Shown here in pieces: positions 56,065 through 64,000 of a stretch of DNA of 64,000 nucleotides. Both the position numbers and the translations under genes were made by a program. The notes under the pieces were generated by a model that did not search any database, was not told the DNA's origin, and saw nothing but the letters and a program-made list of their open reading frames with translations. This DNA comes from Doryteuthis pealeii (Eukaryota; Mollusca; Cephalopoda; Myopsida; Loliginidae), in contig CM042181.1 in assembly GCA_023376005.1 (NCBI GenBank), positions 4,568,652 to 4,632,651 of the forward strand. Reading direction: 5' to 3'. Positions within the stretch are counted from its first letter, which is position 1. Each line of letters starts with the position of its first letter.

Positions 56065-56183
56065 ATTGGTCGCTTTAGTTTATGCTAATTTAAGTGATTT
56101 ATTTGAATCACGGTGGTAAGTACTATATTTACTGCGTTTGCTCCTAGTCTCTTTAGTCAGATCTTAGCCCGAAGAGCATTAAG

Positions 56184-56184
<1 letters not shown>

Positions 56185-56238
<54 letters not shown>

Positions 56239-56240
56239 GC
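56185..56240. repeat. (TA)n microsatellite
   Basis: Located about 40 bp from the hammerhead at 56279. Confidence 0.95.
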
Positions 56241-56278
56241 TGTAGATAGAAGGAAAGTGGTCAAGAAATGAAAAACTC

Positions 56279-56337
56279 AAGTCGCAGGGTGAAACGTTTC
56301 GTCTGTGTGCACAGACGTCCTCAGTCATTTGTGACTT
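56279..56337 (-). ncRNA. Hammerhead ribozyme, full stem I with internal loop
   Basis: Minus strand: outer stem I AAGUC/GACUU (56337-56333 with 56283-56279), internal loop ACAAA against CCCUGC, inner stem I UGA/UCA, CUGAGGA (56324-56318), extra C, stem II GUCUGUG-CA-CACAGAC (seven pairs), GAA, stem III ACGU (palindrome), cleavage-site U (56293). A stem I internal loop that could contact stem II is typical of fast natural hammerheads. Confidence 0.65.
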
Positions 56338-56654
56338 TATTAAAGCAAAGCATACGTTTAAATACAAGTGGCGGTGGCGCCGGGGAGGTCAAGGGGGTGA
56401 GTGTGTAGTGATGTGAGATAAGGAGGAGCGGGGAATTTTGGGTAGGATGGGGTCGCTGGGTCAGTTGAGTGGAGGGGTAGAGGATGTTTGTTTGAAGTGC
56501 TGGGGCGGTGACAGTGGTTGATGGGTCAATATATATATATATAATCCAAAAGTCCAGAGAAGAAAACCTTCCTTACGACATAAGAGTTTTATTTAAAAAA
56601 CCTGTCGCAGTTTGAGAGCTCAATGTGTGCTCTTAATGTTAGAGTCACAGAGCA
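56338..56654. other. Spacer, GC-richer, no gene seen
   Basis: G-rich 56370-56520 (GGTGGCGCCGGGGAGGTC) without a recognised partner; short TA run at 56530. Confidence 0.4.
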
Positions 56655-56834
56655 AATATATAAGTAAAGAAATAACAAAAGACTTAGAGATTTAGCTTTA
56701 TAGTCTATTTCAGGGAGCTTAGACAAAGTGTCTAATTCTCCCAGCTCATCAGATGCGAATGATGAATTCTTTATTACTTTAAAGGCATTTGAAAACAGTA
56801 ATGCTAAATCTCTAAGTCTTTTGTTATTTCTTTA

Positions 56835-56845
<11 letters not shown>
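56655..56845. mobile_element. Foldback element with hammerhead-like core
   Basis: TAAGTAAAGAAATAACAAAA plus GACTTAGAGATTTAGC at 56661-56696 is inverted at 56803-56840. On the minus strand between them: CUGAUGA (56752-56746), a long GGGAG/CUCCC stem, GAAA, stem III AUAG-A-CUAU and A; stem I pairing is poor. A TA run follows at 56836-56880. Confidence 0.5.
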
Positions 56846-56880
<35 letters not shown>

Positions 56881-57057
56881 GATAGGAGGGTTGTAGTAGA
56901 AATCCGACAGTATGAGGTATGGTAAAAGGAAAAGTGAACAAAAAATAATGACTCAAACAAGTAAAAGAATAAAGGCTTGAGGAAGCGGAACTTAAAGTTC
57001 CAGCGAAATATACTACACATTTTTATCTGAGTTTTGTTCTTTCATTTCTTATTTTAC

Positions 57058-57060
<3 letters not shown>

Positions 57061-57114
<54 letters not shown>

Positions 57115-57115
57115 A
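57061..57115. repeat. (TA)n microsatellite
   Basis: Left border of the next foldback element. Confidence 0.95.
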
Positions 57116-57426
57116 TATTAATAATTTGAAGGCAAATACAATGCGTATGAAAAATAAAAACAAAAAGATGTTATTTTTGTCTTATCGATTTCAAAGCATA
57201 AAAAAGGAGAGGAAAAAGAAATAAGAACAGAAATTATAACCACACAAAGAAAAACGTAAGCACGTCCATTTCTGATACGAATCTCTGATGATGAAGTTTA
57301 TGCTTCGAAATCGATAAGACAAAAATAACACCTTTTTGTTTTTATTTTTCATACGCATTGTATTTGCCTTCAAATTATTAATATATTATAACATACTTAA
57401 CAATGCTTCAAGCAAATTACCAATTA

Positions 57427-57472
<46 letters not shown>
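57116..57472. mobile_element. Foldback element with hammerhead and shared stem-loop
   Basis: Arms 57121-57200 and 57297-57388 are inverted (TTGAAGGCAAATACAATGCG; TGTCTTATCGATTTC). Only the right arm keeps the whole hammerhead. Beyond it come GCATTGTATTTGCCTTC and ACAATGCTTCAAGCAAATTA, then (TA)n at 57432-57472. Confidence 0.7.
57282..57319 (+). ncRNA. Hammerhead ribozyme candidate
   Basis: Stem I UCU (57282-57284)/AGA (57317-57319), CUGAUGA (57285-57291), extra U, stem II GAAG-UUUAUG-CUUC, GAA (57307-57309), stem III AUCGAU (palindrome, 57310-57315), cleavage-site A (57316). It is related to the unit at 7478. Confidence 0.55.
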
Positions 57473-57475
<3 letters not shown>

Positions 57476-57597
57476 ACAAATCGTCGGCCTTCGCCATTTT
57501 CAAACACATCGTTTGAACACTTCATACTGTCATGCCATAAGTCACCCAAAAAGTGCGATATACATATCAGTTTAAAATAAACGAGAGATTCTGGAGA

Positions 57598-57662
57598 AGC
57601 TAGCTAGTGTAGTGGTAAGAATGTCCGCGTCAGCCTGACAGGTAGGGTTCAAATCGCGCACA
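57598..57662 (+). mobile_element. tRNA-like SINE head
   Basis: CTAGCTAGTGTAGTGGTAAG (box A-like) and TAGGGTTCAAATCGC (box B). Acceptor stem pairing is weak, so a SINE head is more likely than a tRNA gene. Confidence 0.45.
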
Positions 57663-57891
57663 AAGCACTGTCCTGTCTATAGCTCTGCTGATGAGGCCTA
57701 ATGGGCTGAAATGTACATACAAAGATCGACCTTTTCTCGATTTGTTTACGCTTTACATTTAAACCGATATGCATGCCTAATTCATTTAATTATAATTAAT
57801 TAATTAACAAATTAGGTATGACTTTAATTCAGCACATAATCTCCCTAAAAATTGTCGGCCTTCGCCATTTTCAAACATATCGTTTGAACAC

Positions 57892-57895
<4 letters not shown>
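57663..57895 (+). mobile_element. Half copy of the 16790 foldback family
   Basis: It runs from TATAGCTCTGCTGATGAGGC through TTACATTT..ACC.ATATGCATGCC and GGTATGACTTTAATTCAGCA to CCCTAAAAATTGTCGGCC. The end TCGGCCTTCGCCATTTTCAA is also found alone at 57482, just after another TA run. Confidence 0.65.
57683..57724 (+). ncRNA. Hammerhead ribozyme, diverged copy of the 16930 type
   Basis: Stem I CUCUG/CAAAG (four of five pairs), CUGAUGA (57688-57694), stem II GGCCU-AAU-GGGCU with two G-U pairs, GAA (57708-57710), stem III AUGUACAU, cleavage-site A (57719). The core is intact after visible divergence from the 16930 copy. Confidence 0.6.

Positions 57896-57896
<1 letters not shown>

Positions 57897-57947
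<51 letters not shown>
57897..57947. repeat. (TA)n microsatellite
   Basis: Pure TA run. Confidence 0.95.
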
Positions 57948-57949
<2 letters not shown>

Positions 57950-57954
57950 TTCTG

Positions 57955-58404
57955 CCTTCTTCGTATTGATTGGAAAGGCTATTGAGGCGATAACAAAATT
58001 AGATCTCGATCGAGTACCTCTTACTCCAATCAGGAAAAACCATTTGCAAAACGCGAGTCCATATCTGAAGAGGACGCATAAATTTCGGCGCGATTCCCGG
58101 ACTAAAAGAATCGAAAATTGTCAGATGCGAAAATATGCAAATCTCTGATTATCTCATTGATTTCGACCGCCCAGGTGTCGAATTGAAAAACCACAATAAT
58201 CCTCTTCCGGAAACCCGTGTTGATATATTGAGTATTAAAAAAAATCCGCCAATATATCAGAAAAGATGGAAGAACTTGATCAATATGACGATGGATAAAT
58301 TGACCTGTCCCTCAAAGTCCAAAATAAGACAGACCCAAACTCAACCCACACACTGCTTGATTTTCCATCAATTGATGAGTATTTTTCACTTGAACGAGAT
58401 TGCG
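57955..58404 (+). pseudogene. Coding-like stretch of unknown origin, frameshifted
   Basis: Two abutting frames, 57966-58148 and 58135-58407, give about 150 residues together with balanced composition. They include AIEAITKLDLDRVPLTPIRK, NHLQNASPYLKRTHKFRRDS, DYLIDFDRPGVELKNHNNPL and PIYQKRWKNLINMTMDKL. The overlap at ATGCAAATCTCTGA suggests one frame change in a formerly continuous sequence. I do not recognise the family. It could be an exon, a transposon ORF remnant or chance. Confidence 0.3.
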
Positions 58405-58407
58405 TAA

Positions 58408-58915
58408 CGACAATAGGTGTTAAGATTTAAGGGACAATCATCTGGAGGTTGCAGGTTCAATCCTGGCTAGATTGGAGTCAGTTCGCTGTTCGGCTGATGC
58501 TGTGCTACTAATGAACGAGTTCTGGTGACTGGTCCGTCCATGACATGCGACACTTCACTTTGGCCCTTACTTAGGCTAGAAAGGCGGTTAGAGAGAACGT
58601 ATTGCGTAACGGTAATTGGTGTTTAGTTAATACAGTTCTAAGTGACGATCATCTGAAGGTTGCAGGTTCAATCCTGACTAGATTGAAGTCAGTTCGCCGT
58701 TCGGCTGATGCTGTGATGCTAATGAACGGGTTCTGGTGACTGGTCCGTCCATGACATGCAACAACACTTCACTTCGGCCCTTACTTAAGGCTAGATGGAC
58801 GATTGGAGAGAACGTATTGCGTAACGGTAATTGGTGTTTAGTTAATACAGTTCTAAGTGACAATCATCTGAAGGTTCCAGGTTCAATCCTGATAAAACTG
58901 ATGCACACTTTACGT
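58408..58915 (+). repeat. Three-copy tandem repeat, about 190 bp, with box B-like motif
   Basis: Units start near 58408, 58603 and 58816 with TTGCGTAACG. They continue GTGTTTAGTTAATACAGTTC, ATCATCTG.AGGTTGCAGG, TTCAATCCTG, GTTCGGCTGATGCTGTG and CATGACATGC.AC.ACTTCAC. The part from CATGACATGC onward resembles the middle of repeat C. The third unit is cut short. Confidence 0.65.
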
Positions 58916-59520
58916 CATCATCATCATCACACTATTAGCACGGATATCCATGACAATCTCCCTCCAGCCTTCCCTATCACTCATTTTTCTCGACAGGTCC
59001 TTGCCGTAGATTTAACTAAATGTGAAGTTTAACCCGGTATCTGGAATCTGATTTGACCTTGAAAACAGCTGTCTCGACTTAATCTGGTGTTTTAGTTTGG
59101 TTAAAGAAAAGCGGACAGAACTTTCCGGTACCCCTACTATAATCAAACATTTACAAATAAAGATTTTGACATTAAATAACCCCAAGGTGTTGATATGCCG
59201 TTAAATAAACCCAACTGCTTAACGAATTCTAGTTCTTGAACAAGCCCCGATGTCTACATATTTCAAGTAATAAGATTACCAATTTCAGCGTCTGCGGTGG
59301 TGGATTTTTCCTGCCCCTACGCCCCCTTGTGACTCATCCATTATCAAAGGGTGACAACTCAATATTGTATTTCTGTTTTATTTATTTATTCTTAAAAGTA
59401 AAGAAAACAAAATTGATTTTGTTTAGTATTGTCTGATACCCCGAAAGAGTTTCACTAATTTGTTGATTTGGCAGACGAGTCTTTTTAGAGGTTATATAAT
59501 CTGCTCACACTGTCTTTGCG
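58916..59520. other. Intergenic sequence with one retroposon tail
   Basis: Plus-strand tail module at 59170-59210 (TTAAATAACCCCAAGGTGTT then GATATGCC). Nothing else recognised. Confidence 0.5.
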
Positions 59521-59540
59521 CGCACGCACACACACACGCG

Positions 59541-59616
<76 letters not shown>

Positions 59617-59630
59617 CTATCTCTCTCTTA
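59521..59630. repeat. (CA)n(CT)n(CTAT)n compound microsatellite
   Basis: CA, CT and CTAT runs in series. Confidence 0.95.
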
Positions 59631-59879
59631 TATAAGTGTTTGTATGTGGAGAACATTTAGAAAATGAATGGCCCAAGAGTAGAAGATAAAAAGGTCTGAC
59701 GTATTGTTGCATACTGGAGTTTTCACAGTACTAAATCTATATAACGTTATATACCTTTCTTTACTTCTTACTCTGGTCGTCTTTTCTTCTGGCCGACTTT
59801 GGTTCTATCTTCTAACATCTTGGTCTGGTCTCTTCTAAAGGTCGGGTCTTTCTTGTATGGGGATTCCGGGTCTGGTTTC
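59631..59879. other. Intergenic sequence, no gene seen
   Basis: Nothing recognised. Confidence 0.45.
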
Positions 59880-60258
59880 TGTTAGGGATCACTCCTTATC
59901 AGAAGCCCTGTGTTATTGTTAGTTTTTAGGTAATAAACACAAGACTTCGATTTACGTTGATGTTACTTTATTTACAAATCCTCAAACCAGACAATCTGGG
60001 CATATGACAGGATGCGCATAGAAATGCGACTTACACCTCGAGCTCCTACCTGCTAACTGACTGAGTTACTTAGTATCCTTAAAACAGAAGAGGGTCTTCT
60101 ATCCTTCCGGTTCTCACGATTCATCACCGGAAGGTGAGAGTGAGGTCAAGCGCTATCACTCACTCTCAAGGCCATCAGCTGTACTAATCGCCATTATGAT
60201 TCTACACTACCTTAAAAAACTATTAGGGATCCAATAATTATGTAACAGTATTCCATAT
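59880..60258. mobile_element. LTR-like dispersed repeat, copy 2
   Basis: Homologous to 5851-6185. TGTTATTGTTAG begins and ATAATTATGTAACA ends the part with LTR-like termini, and the minus strand contains GTAAATAAAGTAAC, a possible polyadenylation signal. Similarity to copy 1 continues about 25 bp beyond the left terminus, so the boundary is uncertain. Confidence 0.45.
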
Positions 60259-60342
60259 GAATATTAATGTATAAAAACGGGAGAAGTATTAATTGTTAAA
60301 TTGTTTAACCTAAATATACACATACATATATACAGACGTACA

Positions 60343-60344
<2 letters not shown>

Positions 60345-60410
<66 letters not shown>

Positions 60411-60411
60411 A
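60345..60411. repeat. (TA)n microsatellite
   Basis: TA run with one break. Confidence 0.95.
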
Positions 60412-60723
60412 TCTTCGTACAATGACTGCTATTTACACAGTAGCATTGCAACCAACAAAGCCTTCATCAGATGATGACTCTGGGTTCAGGCATGGTTTCG
60501 GAGCCGAAGCATCATTACCACTAACCCAGAGCGCCCCTGCTGTATCTCACGATACCACGAGACTTTGTCGGTTTGATTTCACAATATAGGACTGTCATAT
60601 CCACACTGATGCGGTTAGAGACTAATCCTGGATCTTTTTTATGTAAAAAAAAAAAAGAATCCAGGATATATTCTATAAAAAAAGTTCACAAAAAGGATCG
60701 TGTTTTTTATTATGATTTTACAT
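60412..60723. other. Spacer with a strong hairpin
   Basis: AATCCTGGATC and GAATCCAGGAT at 60616-60668 enclose T and A runs, giving a long stem. CATCTGATGAAGG near 60465 (minus) resembles a hammerhead start but no GAAA follows. Confidence 0.5.
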
Positions 60724-60766
60724 ATGCGACACGTGTTTCAAATCTTCTATTATCTTCTTCAGGCAT
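60724..60766 (-). ncRNA. Hammerhead ribozyme candidate
   Basis: Minus strand: stem I AUGC (60766-60763)/GCAU (60727-60724), four perfect pairs; CUGAAGA (60762-60756); stem II weak (AGAU with AUUU, 60755-60740); GAA (60739-60737); stem III ACACGUGU (palindrome, 60736-60729); cleavage-site C (60728). Stem II is the weak point. Confidence 0.5.
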
Positions 60767-61510
60767 TAATTAACGATATTTTTGCAGAATATTAGGATGT
60801 ACATGTATAATTTCTGATATTTGATAGGTTGTGTGTGTTTTGTAACTAGCTTTTTGTTTATAACGTTTGTATAATACAATATGATACAATATACAATTGT
60901 TTTATACTTTTCACTCTGACTAAACTGTATAATGGCTGCTTTATTTTTAATTTTCCGAGAACATTCTAAACTTGTATTAATCCATTAGAAGAATTGGTAT
61001 CAAGACGTTCCGAATGGTGTTTTATGCACAGCTCGATCTCGAAAAAAATTGCATATGCACAAATACATTCTGGATTAAGCGACGTAATTTTCACTCTGAC
61101 TAATCTGTATATAGACTCTTTATTTTTCATTTTATGAGAACATTCTAAACTAGTATTAATCAATTAGAAGAATTGGTATCAAGACGTTCCGAATGGTGTT
61201 TTATGCACAGATCGATCTCGAAAAAATTGCATATGCACAAATACATTCTGGATTAAGCGACGTAATTTTCACTCTGACTAATCTGTATATAGACGCTTTA
61301 TTTTTCATTTTATGAGAATATTCTAAACTTGTATTAATCCATTAGAATAATTGGTATCAACACGCTCCGAATGGTGTTTTATGCACAGCTCGATCTCGAA
61401 AAAAATTGCATATGCACAAATAAATTCTGGATTAAGCGATGTAATTTTCACTCTGCCTAATCTGTATATAGACGCTTTATTTTTCATTTTATGAGAATAC
61501 TCTAAACTTG

Positions 61511-61812
61511 TTGGTTGGTTGGTTGGTTTATTAATTTTAACGGCAGATCAACCCGTCCAGGGTTATATCATGCCTAGCGGTTGGGGTGTTATACATATTG
61601 TGCATTCATATATATACTTTTAGTAATTGGTTTTAACAATGTGTTAGCATTATTGGGAATTATATTGTATGGCATTTATTTTGTTTCATGTCTATATTCT
61701 ATGGTATAATTTTATTTCCCTCAAAAAGGAGAAAATATCCCCAATGTTAACATTTTCAAACAGATCCTTCATATTGTTTGCTTTAAAATAATGTTTTCTG
61801 ATGGGAGCAAAA
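61511..61812 (-). mobile_element. 302-bp retroposon in the satellite, 7-bp target duplication
   Basis: AAACTTG at 61504-61510 is repeated at 61813-61819; removal restores the satellite unit. The minus strand ends in the tail module (GCCGTTAAAATTAATAAACC then (AACC)n), and the other side is GGGAGCAAAA. The interior is AT-rich, non-coding, without tRNA boxes. Confidence 0.8.
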
Positions 61813-62005
61813 AAACTTGTATTAATCCATTAGAAGAATTGGTATCAAAACGTTCCGAATGGTGTTTTATGCACAGATCGATCTCGAAAAAAAAATCGCA
61901 TACGCACAAATACAGTCTTGCCAATTTCCCCAGTTCCAAGATCGCGTTTTCCTAAATTAATGAGGTAGTCATACTTCCTTCTCTCTTTCTAGCTCTTCAC
62001 TCATC

Positions 62006-62335
62006 TTGCATACAGGACACGTTCGTACGAATAATTTTTCACGTTACGTTAAACGCGTTAATGAGTGCGTTAGGGAATATTTGTTAAGGCGTTCATACAC
62101 AGAGATATTAAGATCCCCACGGATAATATTTATCGCTGTTAAAACAATGTCTGATTGGAAACTTTATTATTCTTACTCAAGCGACGTAGTTTTCACTCTG
62201 ACTAAACTGTATATTAACTTTATTTTTCAGTATTTATCTGTGGAGGAGATGTTACTGCCTAAGTATCTAAATTGTTCTAATGACCCTAATGCATATTTGC
62301 ACGTAAATATCTGTACCCAGCGACAGAAGAGCTAG
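62006..62335 (+). other. Open frame within the higher-order satellite unit
   Basis: A 109-codon frame, and the paralogous 61-codon frame at 62907-63092, share EYLLRR, LRSPRIIF, AVKTMS and YSYSSDV. The DNA is equally conserved outside the frame and the two differ by indels and length, so I think it is a chance frame in a satellite rather than a gene. Confidence 0.3.
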
Positions 62336-62379
62336 TATCCCAAACATGCCCCACACTGGTATAATACAATTATTCTTAC

Positions 62380-62587
62380 TGTTGTGATGTTAGTTCAACA
62401 GTAAAAAAAGAAGTCAAGTCGAGGTAGGGTAAAAAGAGACAAGTGTATTTACAATAAGGTACAAGAACGGCTAGCTTGCCGCTAAACAGTAAAAGTACGG
62501 TAACAGTACAACCTTTTCACTCGGTGTCTCACTATTTATAGTGAGAACCGGTGTATATTCTCCACTGTAGGAACGGCCGATACAACA
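62380..62587. mobile_element. Solo LTR, 208 bp, 5-bp target duplication
   Basis: It begins TGTTGTGATG and ends GATACAACA, giving inverted TGTTGT/ACAACA termini. CTTAC is repeated at 62375-62379 and 62588-62592. Removal rejoins TTATTCTTACTCAAGCG of the satellite. Five-base duplications and TG...CA ends are the signature of LTR retrotransposon integrase. ACTATTTATAGTG at 62530 could be a TATA region. The orientation and family are not fixed. Confidence 0.8.
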
Positions 62588-63450
62588 CTTACTCAAGCGA
62601 CATTCGAGGTTTGTACTTTGGACTCTGACTAAACTGTATATTGACGGCTTTATATTTCATTTTCCGAGAACATTCTAAACTTGTATTAACCCATTAAAAG
62701 AGTTGGTATAAAGGATGGTGTTTTATGCACAACTCGATCTCGAAAAAATGCATACGCACAAATACATTCTCACCAATTCACCCAGATCGCGTTTTCACAA
62801 ATTACTGTGCTAAGGCAGTCATACATTTTTCTTTCGTTCAGGCTTTTCCTTCCTCTTGTATGCATAACACGTTCGCACCAATAATTTTTCACGTTACGTT
62901 AAACGCGTGGACGAGTGTGTTTGGGAGTATTTGTTAAGGCGTTGTAAGAAATTAAGATCCCCACGGATAATATTTGTCGCTGTTAAAACAATGTCTATCT
63001 GGAAACTTGTTTATTCTTACTCAAGCGACGTACTTTTAACTCTGATTAAACTGAATCTTAACTTTATTTTTCATTCTCCGATAACATTCTAAACTTGTAT
63101 TAACCTATTAAAAGAGTTGATATCAACTCCGAATGGTGTTTTATGCATAGCTCGATCTCGAAAAAAATTGCATATGCACAACTACATTCTGGATTAAGCG
63201 ACGTACTTTTCACTCTGACTAAACTGTTTATTGACTGCTTCATTTTTTATTCTCCGATAACGTTCTAAACTTGCATTAACCTATTAATAGAGTTGGTATC
63301 AAGACACTCCGAATGCTGTTTTATGCACAGATCGATCTCGAAAAAAATTGCATACTCACAAATACATTCTTGATTATTCTTACTCAAGTGACGTACTTTT
63401 CACTCTCACTAATCTGTATATAGACTGCTTTATTTTTCCTTTTCAGTCTA

Positions 63451-63964
63451 TTCCTCAGTTTTGCAGTAATAGTGTGAGGGTATATTTTTAATTTGAACTT
63501 TAGTTATACTCTTGTCATTTAATAAGTTTTAGATATTGCTTTTGAATATGTTATTCTGGAGAATCCAAATTCACAGATACGAGGCGATGAAAATGTACAC
63601 ATACCTTTTTCTGCGATCTTACGGATTTGATATATTTATATTAAAATTTGTAACATTCCATTTCGGAGTGTCGTCTTCAGAAATTGGCCGACAATGGACA
63701 AGTTTATATCCAAATCTGGACTATTCTATTTCAATGTACTCTCTTTGGGTTCTTACTGCCGGCAAAGGACACATCTATATCTGAATTCGATACAACCCTT
63801 TTAAAGAGATATCAACAGATATTTCTATTTTCTATGTCATGGGACACATGCTGTAAATATAAATAATAGGGTGTGCTATTTCAATAATAAATTCTGTACA
63901 AATCTCTACGTTATAATATATACTAGCAGAGCTACCTTGAATTTAAAAGTAAAAAATAAAAAAG
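63451..63964. other. Intergenic sequence, no gene seen
   Basis: Two overlapping frames (63536-63784, 63684-63866) have no recognisable motif. Confidence 0.45.
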
Positions 63965-64000
63965 GGTCGGATTAGCTCAGTCGGTAGAGCGTTCGGCTAG
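63965..64000 (+). mobile_element. SINE A, start only, runs off the window
   Basis: GGTCGGATTAGCTCAGTCGG and GTAGAGCGTTCGGCTAG match the SINE A head; the rest lies beyond the window end. Confidence 0.75.

Larger units (their letters stand above)
60905..63450. repeat. 179-bp satellite with higher-order units
   Basis: TCACTCTGAC starts lie at 60911, 61091, 61269 and 61448 (spacing 178-180). Units contain TTTATTTTTCATTTT.TGAGAA, TCTAAACTTGTATTAATCC, CGAATGGTGTTTTATGCACA and GATCTCGAAAAAAATTGCAT. Beyond 61920 a longer unit alternates in, repeated at about 61920-62235 and 62760-63080. The array is interrupted at 61511 and 62380. Confidence 0.9.

Noticed and set aside
60440..60480. CTGATGAAGG on the minus strand
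   Set aside because: No GAAA or palindromic stem III follows at the right distance.
62006..63092. Small conserved gene in the satellite
   Set aside because: The two frames align, but identity is the same outside them and length differs; explained by the higher-order repeat.

Overview
The window looks like a repeat-dominated intergenic or pericentric stretch of an invertebrate nuclear genome. It is AT-rich and crowded with (TA)n, (TG)n, (GA)n and (TTC)n tracts. It carries tRNA-derived SINEs, Helitron ends, decayed non-LTR retrotransposon C-termini, foldback elements and several satellites. The mix is what I would expect of a lophotrochozoan, most likely a mollusc; that placement is inference. 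I find no intact protein-coding gene. Most open frames of 60-240 codons are translations of simple repeats or of transposon fragments. One 450-bp stretch near 58 kb has a coding look that I cannot assign.

Layout. 1-8 kb: Helitron 3' end, two foldback elements, a 0.6-kb retroposon, two LINE fragments and a tandem pair of 475-bp units. 8.4-12.7 kb: Helitrons, then an array split by a dated retroposon insertion, then two short tandem arrays. 13-15.5 kb: GA/TG microsatellites, SINEs and telomere-like sequence. 15.8-17.1 kb: long dispersed repeat and a foldback element. 17.2-34.75 kb: satellites, a minisatellite and LINE tails, whose copies carry many one-base indels, ending at a single N (34754). 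34.9-40.6 kb: second copies of several families and a cleaner copy of the 152-bp array. 40.6-41.0 kb: tandem mariner-like MITEs. 41.4-43 and 47.9-49 kb: large (TTC)n blocks. 43.3-47.8 kb: segmental duplications full of SINEs. 49.4-58 kb: foldback elements separated by (AT)n. 58.4-64 kb: short tandem repeats, LTR-like repeats and a 179-bp satellite interrupted by two precisely bounded insertions.

The main find is a set of ten separate sequences that match the hammerhead self-cleaving ribozyme core (CUGANGA, stem II, GAAA, stem III, UH, closing stem I). They belong to at least eight sequence families and sit in tandem or foldback elements next to (TA)n tracts. In most of them stem III is a loopless palindrome, so it could pair only between two molecules. 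Three of the families, plus a fourth with a decayed core, also share a downstream stem-loop: GCATTGT, a short GCCTTC block, then ACAATGC. From established knowledge this is the architecture of Penelope-like retroelement terminal repeats and animal retrozymes. The breadth of families here and the shared tail motif are the parts that look new.

Other cross-family signals are a common 3' tail on several retroposons, a satellite built from a retroposon end, and Helitron ends with a GGA-loop hairpin followed by CTAG.
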